The notes under the pieces are model-generated. The model worked only from the letters and a program-made list of their open reading frames with translations. It was not told where the DNA came from and did no database searches. Below are positions 1 through 5,945 of a DNA stretch of 6,968 bases, piece by piece (positions within the stretch are counted from its first letter, which is position 1; every line of letters starts with the position of its first letter). The translations under genes were made by a program, and so were the position numbers. Origin of the DNA: Candidatus Acetothermia bacterium (GTDB taxonomy: Bacteria > Bipolaricaulota > Bipolaricaulia > Bipolaricaulales > Bipolaricaulaceae); assembly GCA_003551325.1 (NCBI GenBank), contig PUMK01000227.1:1-6968 (forward strand), written 5' to 3'.

Positions 1-489
1 CCGGTGTTCTTCCGCCAGGAGCGTGTGGGCAAGGACGGGCGGCGCTTCCGCATTTTCAAGTTCCGCACCATGGTCAGGGGAGCAGAGCAGATGGGAACAG
101 GTATCCGCACAAGCCCAGACGATTTTCGCATCACACGGGTGGGGCGCTGGCTCAGGTTGTTGGGAGTTGACGAACTCCCGCAGATCTTTAACGTGGTCAA
201 GGGAGAGATGAGCCTTGTTGGGCCGCGGCCAACGATTCCTGCACAGGTGGAGAAGTATACCCCGTACCAACGGCAGCGCCTGCTGATGAAGCCGGGGATC
301 ACAGGGCTTGCGGTAATCCGAGGGAGAAACGCCTTGACCTGGGACGAGCGGATCGACTGCGATGTCGAGTACGTCAACCAATGGTCGCTGGAGCTGGACC
401 TCCGCATACTCCTCCTCACGCCTTGGTGTGTCCTGGTGCGCAGAGAGGGCGTGTATCTACCCGGAGACGGAGGTTCGGGGCCTGACTGA
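1..489 (+). CDS. Initiating sugar transferase (polyisoprenyl-phosphate hexose-1-phosphate transferase), 5' partial
   Basis: The reading frame is open from base 1 to TGA 487-489, giving 162 visible residues; the true start lies upstream. Enzymes of this family (bacterial sugar transferase; PglC/WbaP/WcaJ catalytic domain) move a sugar-1-phosphate from a UDP-sugar to undecaprenyl phosphate at the inner membrane face, the first step of a repeat unit. Numbering from the first visible codon: RxGxxGxxFxIFKFRTM at about 8-24, the LGVDELPQ motif at 54-61 (D57-E58 match the Asp-Glu catalytic dyad described for PglC), [11 protein letters not shown] at 67-77, a PGITGL stretch near 98-103 and RGRNALTW shortly after. 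The family usually has Q-V after the GITGx(A) stretch; here it reads AVIRGRN. The N-terminal membrane helix is outside the window. The next gene begins 51 bases downstream on the same strand, so co-transcription is likely. Family assignment is secure; the sugar is not known. Confidence 0.93.
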   Translation, partial: PVFFRQERVGKDGRRFRIFKFRTMVRGAEQMGTGIRTSPDDFRITRVGRWLRLLGVDELPQIFNVVKGEMSLVGPRPTIPAQVEKYTPYQRQRLLMKPGITGLAVIRGRNALTWDERIDCDVEYVNQWSLELDLRILLLTPWCVLVRREGVYLPGDGGSGPD

Positions 490-523
490 GCGAATTGGAG
501 TAGACTCGGCCACATCGAGCTGT

Positions 524-530
524 AAGGAGG
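524..530 (+). promoter_or_regulatory. Shine-Dalgarno site of the GNAT gene
   Basis: AAGGAGG, a full-strength ribosome binding site, ends 10 bases before the ATG at 541. It supports that start and lies in the 51-base gap after the sugar transferase stop. No convincing promoter is seen in this gap. Confidence 0.85.
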
Positions 531-540
531 AACAAGGATT

Positions 541-1119
541 ATGCAGCTTCTCGTCCGACGAATGGAGTGGGAAGATCTGGAGCGAAGAGTTGCCTGGTTC
601 AACGAACCCTCTGTCTTTGAGCACATGGTGATCGACATCCCCCTGAGTCTGGCTCGTACCAAGGAGTGGTTCCACAAGCGTGTAGCAGACCCTCATAACC
701 TCGATTTCGTCTTTGATCTTGCGAACGGCGGTTCAGACACCAGACGGTGCGCAATGGGGGGGCTCACGGACATTTCCGAGCGCCACAGCAGGGCGGAGCT
801 GTACGTTGTTGTCAAGCCGGGCATGTACGGGCAGGGAATAGGGACCGCAGCTGTCATGTGGCTGTGTAACTACGGATTTCTCGAGGTTGGCCTCAGGCGG
901 ATCTACGTTCAGACCGTAGACAACAACGACGGAGCTCGGCGGCTCTACAAGAGACTGGGGTTCATCCATGAAGGAGTACTCAGAGAACACATCCGGCACC
1001 ACGGGAGGTTCGTGGATCGACACGTGCAGGCTCTGTTGCAGACTGACTGGGCAACCCAGCCATGGCGAGAAGAGAAACAAGTGCAGCTCCGGGTCGACGT
1101 GAGGAGAGGGTCAGGGTGA
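541..1119 (+). CDS. GNAT family N-acetyltransferase, probably acting on an amino sugar
   Basis: 192 residues, starting at ATG behind AAGGAGG. The fold is recognisable from the acetyl-CoA pyrophosphate loop (motif A) in VVKPGMYGQGIGTAA, residues 89-104, with the core YGQGIG at 96-101, and from motif B, NNDGARRLYKRLGF at 128-141, the usual N-x-x-A-x-x-L-Y-x-x-x-G-F. The N-terminus (RRMEWEDLERRVAWFNEPSVFEHM) resembles RimJ/RimL- and PseH-type acetyltransferases, where a W-x-N-x-P segment is common. Between a phosphoglycosyl transferase and other glycan genes, the likely role is cytosolic N-acylation of a nucleotide-linked amino sugar, possibly the product of the DegT enzyme encoded at 5954; this is inference. 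Its TGA overlaps the GTG of the next gene as GTGA, so translation is probably coupled. About 20 residues after the last conserved block (DWATQPW) are charged and not recognisable. A 7-G run lies at 756-762. Confidence 0.85.
   Translation: MQLLVRRMEWEDLERRVAWFNEPSVFEHMVIDIPLSLARTKEWFHKRVADPHNLDFVFDLANGGSDTRRCAMGGLTDISERHSRAELYVVVKPGMYGQGIGTAAVMWLCNYGFLEVGLRRIYVQTVDNNDGARRLYKRLGFIHEGVLREHIRHHGRFVDRHVQALLQTDWATQPWREEKQVQLRVDVRRGSG
1101..1106 (+). promoter_or_regulatory. Shine-Dalgarno site that selects the GTG start at 1116
   Basis: GAGGAG ends 9 bases before GTG 1116-1118. The alternative in-frame ATG at 1062 has no comparable site and would add 18 basic residues (MARRETSAAPGRREERVR) lying entirely inside the GNAT gene. 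The ribosome site and the GTGA overlap with the GNAT stop favour 1116. Confidence 0.75.
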
Positions 1120-2072
1120 ACACCCCTGTTGCGCCATGCTCACGCTTGTCAACCCGACTGGGCATCCAGCTCTATGTCAAGCATGACGAGGTCTTCCCGT
1201 TCGCGGGCGGCGGGAACAAAGCAAGGAAGATGATGGCCCTCGTTGAACACTACGGGAGGCAAGAAGCTGATGCGATTGTGACCACGGGGGGGGCGCAGTC
1301 CAACCACGCCCGCGTTGCTGCACTGGCCGCAGCCGAACGAGGATGGAAGTGCAGGCTCATCCTTCATGGAGATGGATCAGCGCTTCGAAAGCCAACAGGG
1401 AATCTTCTCCTGATGCTTCTGGCCGGTGCAGAGATCTCTGTCGTCCACCCTGATGATATCTCCGAGAAATTGAGTTTCGCAGCTGAGGAGCTCAAGAACG
1501 AGGGGTGCAACCCCTGCGCGATACCTGGAGGAGGGCACTCCCCAGTCGGATGCGCGGCCTACCTGCACGCTTCTCAGGAGTTGGCTCTGCAATGTGAAGA
1601 GATTGGCTGGTTCCCCGATTGGCTGATCGTGGCCAGCGGCACTGGTTCGACGCAGGCCGGGTTGATCGTGGGTATGGACGAGCTCGGGTGGTCGACCAGG
1701 GTGATAGGCGTATCTGTTGCCAGGGAAAACCCTAGAGGAGAAGAGTGTGTGGCTCTTGCGGTCAGCGAGCTCCGTAACCACCTAGGCCTGCCCGGTTCGT
1801 CGCATGTTGAAGTTGAGTTCCGCGACGAATGGACGGCTGGCGGTTACGAGAGTACCGACAAAGAAACGCTCAGCGCTATCCGAATGGCTGCTACCACTGA
1901 GGGCTTGGTACTTGACCCAACGTACACAGGAAAGGCGTTCAGAGGGTTGGTGGACATGGTGCGCTCAGGGGAAGTTCCAACAGATGCCAACGTGCTCTTT
2001 TGGCACACCGGAGGGATGCTGAACCTCATGGCTGCTCAGGAGGCCGTTAAAGGTAAGTTGGTGCAAGGATGA
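1116..2072 (+). CDS. PLP-dependent D-cysteine desulfhydrase / ACC deaminase family enzyme
   Basis: 318 residues from GTG 1116, close to the roughly 330 usual for this fold-type II PLP family. Visible landmarks: GGGNKARK at 31-38 with K35 the expected PLP Schiff-base lysine; GGAQSNH at 58-64; the phosphate loop SGTGSTQAG at 174-182; LDPTYTGKA ending at 274; and HTGG at 297-300. True ACC deaminases usually carry Glu after the tyrosine of the YxGK motif and Leu in HxGG; here both positions are Thr (T271 and T298), as in E. coli DcyD. D-cysteine desulfhydrase-like beta-elimination is thus more likely than ACC deamination, though another D- or L-amino acid substrate is quite possible. Set between a GNAT gene and an ATP-grasp gene with overlapping stops and starts on both sides, it probably supplies or processes a small amino or keto acid for the glycan; this is inference. 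An 8-G run at 1286-1293 encodes the conserved TGG. Confidence 0.85.
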   Translation: MNTPVAPCSRLSTRLGIQLYVKHDEVFPFAGGGNKARKMMALVEHYGRQEADAIVTTGGAQSNHARVAALAAAERGWKCRLILHGDGSALRKPTGNLLLMLLAGAEISVVHPDDISEKLSFAAEELKNEGCNPCAIPGGGHSPVGCAAYLHASQELALQCEEIGWFPDWLIVASGTGSTQAGLIVGMDELGWSTRVIGVSVARENPRGEECVALAVSELRNHLGLPGSSHVEVEFRDEWTAGGYESTDKETLSAIRMAATTEGLVLDPTYTGKAFRGLVDMVRSGEVPTDANVLFWHTGGMLNLMAAQEAVKGKLVQG

Positions 2073-3076
2073 ACGTCCTTCTAACCTGCGCCGGACGACG
2101 CAATTACCTGGTGAGCTACTTCCGTGAGGCACTGGCCGGTGCTGGCAGAGTATTCGCCGCCGATGCCCGGGGTGACGCGCCGGCCCTTGCCGAGGCCGAC
2201 AGCGGCTTCGTCGTCCCACCTGTGGACGAGCCCGAGTATGTTCCCAGGCTGCTCGACCTCTGCCGCGCTCAGCAGGTGAGGCTTGTAGTACCACTCAACG
2301 ATCTGGAGCTTCCGATCCTCGCACGATCACGCCACATATTCCTGTGCGAGGGGGTGTTCCCTCTCGTCCCTTCGGAGAGCGTGGTGGACATCTGTTTTGA
2401 CAAGTGGAACACGTACGAGTTTCTCTCATCGTACGGGCTTTCTGTACCCAGGAGCTACCGAACGCTGGAGGAGGCTGTGGCCGCCGTGCGCTGTGGAGAA
2501 CTGGAGTTTCCCGTGGTGGTGAAACCTCGCTGGGGCAGCGCGTCCATCGCGATCGAGCACGCCGAGGATGAACAGGAGATGAAACTTGTGTACCGTCTCT
2601 GCAACCGCAAGGTTGCCGGGAGCATAGTCGGCGGGGTGAGCTCAGCCGACCCGGAAAGAGCCCTCCTTATCCAGCCCCTGATAGAAGGCACCGAATACGG
2701 GCTCGATGTCGTCAACGACTTCGCCGGTCAGTATGTGGCCACGTTGGCCAAGCGCAAGCTGGGCATGCGAGCGGGAGAGACGGATCGGGCTCTGACGGTT
2801 CGGGATCGCAGACTGGAGAAGCTAGGAGAAGTCCTGGGCACCAGGCTTGGCCACATCGGCAACCTGGACGTCGACGTCATCGTGGCCGGAGAACGCGCGT
2901 ACGTGTTGGAGGTGAATCCCCGCTTCGGGGGAGGGTACCCCTTCTCCCACGCGGCGGGGGCCAACATCCCCGCCGCGCTCCTCGCATGGGCCAATGGGTC
3001 GGCACCCTCGCCGGACTGGTTCTGTATGCGGCCGGGGATCGTTGCCGCCAAATGTGATCGGGTTGTGATCGTATAA
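2069..3076 (+). CDS. ATP-grasp carboxylate-amine ligase (CarB/PylC-like)
   Basis: 335 residues. ATG 2069 overlaps the preceding TGA as ATGA; no good Shine-Dalgarno sits at the usual distance, so translation probably depends on coupling. The N-terminus (MNVLLTCAGRRNYLVSYF) is the Rossmann-like pre-ATP-grasp domain seen in CarB-like proteins of polysaccharide loci. The ATP-grasp part shows VVKPRWGSAS with K152 contacting ATP, the hinge-like IQPLIEGTEYGLDV at about 201-214, and the metal-binding end GNLDVDV (264-270) plus LEVNPRFGGGYP (280-291), where E281 and N283 are the expected Mg-ATP ligands. All key residues are present, so an active enzyme is expected. The family joins a carboxylate, via an acyl phosphate, to an amine or similar nucleophile. 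The partner substrates are unknown; a product of the upstream PLP enzyme or an amino sugar are candidates. The final residues before TAA (RPGIVAAKCDRVVIV) look like a natural family C-terminus. Confidence 0.88.
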   Translation: MNVLLTCAGRRNYLVSYFREALAGAGRVFAADARGDAPALAEADSGFVVPPVDEPEYVPRLLDLCRAQQVRLVVPLNDLELPILARSRHIFLCEGVFPLVPSESVVDICFDKWNTYEFLSSYGLSVPRSYRTLEEAVAAVRCGELEFPVVVKPRWGSASIAIEHAEDEQEMKLVYRLCNRKVAGSIVGGVSSADPERALLIQPLIEGTEYGLDVVNDFAGQYVATLAKRKLGMRAGETDRALTVRDRRLEKLGEVLGTRLGHIGNLDVDVIVAGERAYVLEVNPRFGGGYPFSHAAGANIPAALLAWANGSAPSPDWFCMRPGIVAAKCDRVVIV

Positions 3077-3077
3077 T
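3053..3077 (+). promoter_or_regulatory. Possible internal promoter: direct repeats followed by TATAAT
   Basis: A perfect -10 hexamer TATAAT (3072-3077) overlaps the TAA of the ATP-grasp gene. Directly before it are two exact copies of TGTGATCG (3053-3060 and 3064-3071) with an 11-base period, about one helical turn. No good -35 box lies 16-18 bases upstream (the region reads CCAAATG), so if real the promoter may rely on an activator bound to the repeats. It would drive the double CapK gene from about 80 bases upstream. The repeats also encode the end of the ATP-grasp protein, so chance is possible. Confidence 0.35.
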
Positions 3078-3112
3078 CCCCACCTGATGCAAGAAGAAGT
3101 TGAGGATCAGCG

Positions 3113-3160
3113 ATGTCGCCACTGACTGAAGCGCAGACGTCGCTAGGAGGGGAGCTGTGA
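3113..3160 (+). CDS. Possible 15-codon leader ORF overlapping the double CapK start
   Basis: ATG 3113 opens a short frame encoding MSPLTEAQTSLGGEL. It ends at TGA 3158-3160, which overlaps the GTG start at 3157 as GTGA, the same arrangement as at 1116-1119. A weak ribosome site (GAGG, 3102-3105) lies 7 bases before the ATG. It could couple translation of the next gene, but so short a frame easily arises by chance and no codon bias can be judged. It fills most of the 80-base gap between the ATP-grasp and CapK genes. Confidence 0.2.
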   Translation: MSPLTEAQTSLGGEL

Positions 3161-5784
3161 ACGCCGTCGACAGATTCGTCCGCTTCAAGCTGGCGAAAGG
3201 GCCACGCGCTGTCGAGCAGGCCCTACGGTATGTGGTCATGAACGCCTACCGCAATGTGCCCTACTACCAGAAGCTCTGGGATTCATCAGGTGTCATCATA
3301 AGTGGCATCCGCAGCTTAGCTGATCTCCCCAAGCTCCCCGTCACCTCTCGGGAGGGATTGCTCCGAGCTGAGGGGCAAGGCTTCCTCAACCGGAAGGCCG
3401 ATCCTGGACGCCTCTTCCGCTCCAGCACGAGCGGCTCCACGAGCGAGCCGGTGACGGTGTTCCTAAACAAGCCCGAGGTCTACTTCCGTCGCGCTTCCCT
3501 GCTGGCCGCCCTGGGTCGAAACGTCCGGCTCCGCTTTCCGCTTACCCTAGTCGACGTAGGGGCCATGCGCAGCATGGGAGGCCGAGACATCGTACAGTCA
3601 CTGAGGATCGTTAGGGTGGTTCGCCTCCGGCGTACGATGCCACTGCAAGAACAAGCTTCGCTCATCCGTAAGCAACGTCCGCTCGTGGTTCAAGGTAGGC
3701 CAAGCGCACTGGCGCTGTTGGCTGAGGAACTAGACCGGCAGGGCGGCAACCCCGTGAAGCCTGCTCTCGTTGTCACTGGAGCCGAAGTGCTGCACGAGCC
3801 AGTCAGGGCATTGTTGGAGAGGTCGTTCGCCTGCCGCGTAGCCGACTACTACGGCTCCGAGGAGATCGGCAACATCGCCTGGCAGTGCCCACATAACCCC
3901 GACATCATGCACGTGAACCACGACACGTGCATCGTAGAGGTCGTTGATCCGCACGGCGCTCCTTTGCCCACGGGAGCGGAGGGCAGGGTCTTGGCGACGA
4001 ACCTGTACAACTGCACGATGCCCTTCATCAGGTACGATCTCGGTGACCAGGCTGCGCTTGTCCAGGACAGGAAGGGCTGCCGCTGCGGCTACAGCGGAAC
4101 GAGCATGAAGCTACTAAGCGGGCGGGACGACGACTTCTTCGTGTTGCCAGACGGCCGGCTTGCCTCACCGAGGTTCGTGTTCCAGGTGGTGTGGGACGCG
4201 CTGCCCGTCGCGGAGCTGGGGGTTCGACTGATCAAATCGGTGCGTACGCTGCAGATCGTCCAGGAGACTGTGGATCACATGGTGGTGCGCGTGGTGCCGG
4301 GGGAGGAGTACCGGCCCGAGCTGTGGCATAGCCTCGACGACTGCGTACGGAATCTCCATCCGCAGATGAACGTGGAAGTGCAGCTTGTAGGTGAGCCACA
4401 GGCCGACCGCTCAGGGAAAGTCCGGCAGATCGTCTCTCACGTCACCAAGGAGCGCCCCCCCCTGGGCGGTACTAAGCGAACCACCGAGGAGCTGAAATTG
4501 AGGGGGAGATGGACACGGTTCAGGCTTGGCAAGTCGCCGGCCGACGTCAACCGGTCGCTCGAGTACGTGGTGCAAGAAGCCTGCCGAAGCGTGAGCTATT
4601 ACCGCTCAGCCTGGGAAGCCGCAGCGGTGAACCCCGTCACAATCCGTACCAGCGAAGAACTGCCTAGACTTCCCATGACCACGCGGGACTCGCTTCGCCA
4701 AGTTCCCGAACCACATCGCCTGCACTCAGAAGCGGACCCCGACAGGTGCGTACACACGAGCACAAGCGGAATCCTCGGGCTGCCCCTGACCATTCATATG
4801 AGCAGAGCAGAGGCAATGTGGCGCAAGCTGACCCTCCTCCGAGCTATGGGTCGCTACACAGGCACGCGACCGCCCTTGCGGCTGGCGGATGTGGGGTCGA
4901 TGGTCCCGCGCCACGGCAAGAGCATGGAGGAACGGCTGCGGATGGTCCGCATCGCCCGACTCCCCGCCACAGTTCCTCCACAGGAGATGCTCTCGTGCCT
5001 GAAGTCCTTCCGTCCAAGGATCGTGAAAGGTTACCCCACGTGTCTCGAGCTTCTGGCCGAGGAGCTAAGTGTGAGCAAGCGGCACAACGTCAGGCCCGCT
5101 GTGGTGGTCTCGGGCGGAGAGGTTTTGCATGACGCAACACGCGAACGTCTGGCACGCGCATTTCACTGCCCTGTGGTGGATCTCTACGGCTGCGAGGAGG
5201 GAGGAAACCTGGCTTGGGAATGCCCCCAAAGGCCCGGGCTGTGGCACGTTAACATCGACACGTGCGTGATTGAGATCGTCGATGAGAGAGGCGCTCCCGT
5301 GCCGGAGGGACAAGAGGGGACCGTGCTTCTCACAAACCTGTTCAACCACACGATGCCATTCATCCGCTACCAGCTGGGGGATCGGGCCACGGCCGGTCCC
5401 GTGGACAGGTGCACCTGCGGTGCGGAGGGGCCGTCGCTCACCTCGATCGAGGGGAGGGACGACGACTTCCTGATCGCCCCCGACGGTCGGCGGCTGTCCC
5501 CTCGGTTGGTCGCCAACACCGTGTTCAACACCTTGCGCGAGAGCGCAGATCCCAGCCAGGTGAGTGGCGATGTTCGGCAGTTCCAGATCGTCCAGGACGG
5601 CCCCCACAGCGTCTCTCTTCGGGTCATTCTGGAGACGCCTGAGGCGATGGCCATGGCCACCCGAGCAGCGCATGCTCTCCAGGCGCTGGTGCCCGGGATC
5701 ACCTCGCAGGTGGAGGAGGTCGCGGAGATCGCCCGGAGCCCTGGGGGAAAACTGAAGAAAGTGTTGGCCGCATGGCGGCCGTGA
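3157..5784 (+). CDS. Tandem two-domain CapK/PaaK-type adenylate-forming protein
   Basis: 875 residues from GTG 3157, chosen because AGGAGG (3145-3150) lies 6 bases upstream. Single-domain CapK/phenylacetate-CoA ligase relatives are about 430-460 residues; this protein is two such units head to tail. Domain 1: A3 loop STSGSTSEP (90-98), YYGSEEIGNIAWQCP (231-245), FIRYDLGD (290-297), CRCG (308-311), GRDDDF (322-327), SGK with K421 as the C-terminal catalytic lysine. Domain 2: STSGILGLP (535-543), LYGCEEGGNLAWECP (676-690), FIRYQLGD (735-742), CTCG (752-755), GRDDDF (766-771), GGK with K865. The domains align at a constant offset of 445 residues with no gap from about residue 10 to 297; 109 of 217 positions between 81 and 297 are identical by hand count. 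The cysteines suggest a zinc site in each domain. The family activates a carboxylic acid as an acyl-AMP and often passes it to CoA; in capsule loci the substrate is usually unknown. The joint at residues 429-448 carries an 8-C run and a hidden start site for domain 2. Confidence 0.9.
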   Translation: MNAVDRFVRFKLAKGPRAVEQALRYVVMNAYRNVPYYQKLWDSSGVIISGIRSLADLPKLPVTSREGLLRAEGQGFLNRKADPGRLFRSSTSGSTSEPVTVFLNKPEVYFRRASLLAALGRNVRLRFPLTLVDVGAMRSMGGRDIVQSLRIVRVVRLRRTMPLQEQASLIRKQRPLVVQGRPSALALLAEELDRQGGNPVKPALVVTGAEVLHEPVRALLERSFACRVADYYGSEEIGNIAWQCPHNPDIMHVNHDTCIVEVVDPHGAPLPTGAEGRVLATNLYNCTMPFIRYDLGDQAALVQDRKGCRCGYSGTSMKLLSGRDDDFFVLPDGRLASPRFVFQVVWDALPVAELGVRLIKSVRTLQIVQETVDHMVVRVVPGEEYRPELWHSLDDCVRNLHPQMNVEVQLVGEPQADRSGKVRQIVSHVTKERPPLGGTKRTTEELKLRGRWTRFRLGKSPADVNRSLEYVVQEACRSVSYYRSAWEAAAVNPVTIRTSEELPRLPMTTRDSLRQVPEPHRLHSEADPDRCVHTSTSGILGLPLTIHMSRAEAMWRKLTLLRAMGRYTGTRPPLRLADVGSMVPRHGKSMEERLRMVRIARLPATVPPQEMLSCLKSFRPRIVKGYPTCLELLAEELSVSKRHNVRPAVVVSGGEVLHDATRERLARAFHCPVVDLYGCEEGGNLAWECPQRPGLWHVNIDTCVIEIVDERGAPVPEGQEGTVLLTNLFNHTMPFIRYQLGDRATAGPVDRCTCGAEGPSLTSIEGRDDDFLIAPDGRRLSPRLVANTVFNTLRESADPSQVSGDVRQFQIVQDGPHSVSLRVILETPEAMAMATRAAHALQALVPGITSQVEEVAEIARSPGGKLKKVLAAWRP
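4455..4462 (+). repeat. 8-C homopolymer at the domain junction
   Basis: Eight consecutive C encode the interdomain linker (R433-P434-P435, first base of L436). With seven C the frame would stop at TGA 4493-4495; with nine C it would stop at TAA 4473-4475. Only the eight-C form joins the two domains. Confidence 0.9.
4486..4500 (+). promoter_or_regulatory. Internal ribosome site and TTG start for the second CapK domain
   Basis: GAGGAG (4486-4491) lies 6 bases before an in-frame TTG (4498-4500, codon 448), the same spacing as at the gene's own GTG. Translation from here would give a 428-residue protein that begins just where the second repeat unit begins (RGRWTRFRLGKSP). It could be a relic of a formerly separate gene or a working internal start. 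Confidence 0.5.
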
Positions 5785-5802
5785 GCGGCGCAGCTCGTCC
5801 GC

Positions 5803-5837
5803 GACGTTATCGTCGGGGACAGGCCCCGTATAACGTC
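5803..5837 (+). terminator. Long hairpin after the double CapK gene, terminator- or attenuator-like
   Basis: An outer stem of 8 perfect pairs, GACGTTAT (5803-5810) with ATAACGTC (5830-5837), encloses an inner stem of 5 pairs, CGGGG (5814-5818) with CCCCG (5824-5828), around the loop ACAGG; a small asymmetric bulge separates them. It starts 18 bases after the CapK stop. No T-run follows, so it is not a classic intrinsic terminator; pausing, mRNA 3'-end protection or a Rho-linked stop are alternatives. The left arm can instead form CGACG-TTAT-CGTCG (5802-5815), which would exclude the large structure. Confidence 0.5.
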
Positions 5838-5852
5838 CCAGGCAAGCTGGGA
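5836..5852 (+). repeat. Second inverted repeat in the DegT leader
   Basis: TCCCAG (5836-5841) and CTGGGA (5847-5852) form 6 perfect pairs around a 5-base loop. Its left arm shares bases 5836-5837 with the right arm of the preceding hairpin, so the two full stems compete at their edge. No T-run follows. Confidence 0.45.
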
Positions 5853-5938
5853 ACGCTACACATCAGGGGAGGAATCGGGGAGCAGCCCTAACGTCACCTG
5901 CGATTGGGTTGACGTGTGCTAACATGAAGCAGGACTGT

Positions 5939-5945
5939 AGGGAGG
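5939..5945 (+). promoter_or_regulatory. Shine-Dalgarno site of the DegT aminotransferase gene
   Basis: AGGGAGG ends 8 bases before ATG 5954. An in-frame ATG at 5924 would add 10 residues (MKQDCREASR) but has no ribosome site before it, and this Shine-Dalgarno would then lie inside the gene; 5954 is preferred. Confidence 0.8.

Noticed and set aside
1062..1115. Earlier ATG start for the PLP enzyme
   Set aside because: It adds 18 basic residues not expected in the family and lacks a ribosome site, while GTG 1116 has GAGGAG and a GTGA overlap.
4464..4473. GGGCGGTACT, similar to the ops element core of polysaccharide operons
   Set aside because: It lies inside a coding linker, not in an operon leader, and matches only part of the element; chance similarity.
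4746..5132. + strand frame of 128 codons within the second CapK domain
   Set aside because: Out of frame with the conserved domain, low-complexity composition and no ribosome site; a shadow frame.
5065..5673. Antisense frame of 202 codons opposite the second CapK domain
   Set aside because: No family resemblance; the + strand carries intact CapK motifs throughout this stretch.
5766..5780. GGCCGC-ATG-GCGGCC inverted repeat at the end of the CapK gene
   Set aside because: A 6-pair stem with a 3-base loop in GC-rich coding sequence is easily explained by chance and encodes the normal C-terminus.
5909..5925. TTGACG and TAACAT as a promoter pair
   Set aside because: Only 5 bases separate the two hexamers, far less than the 16-18 needed.
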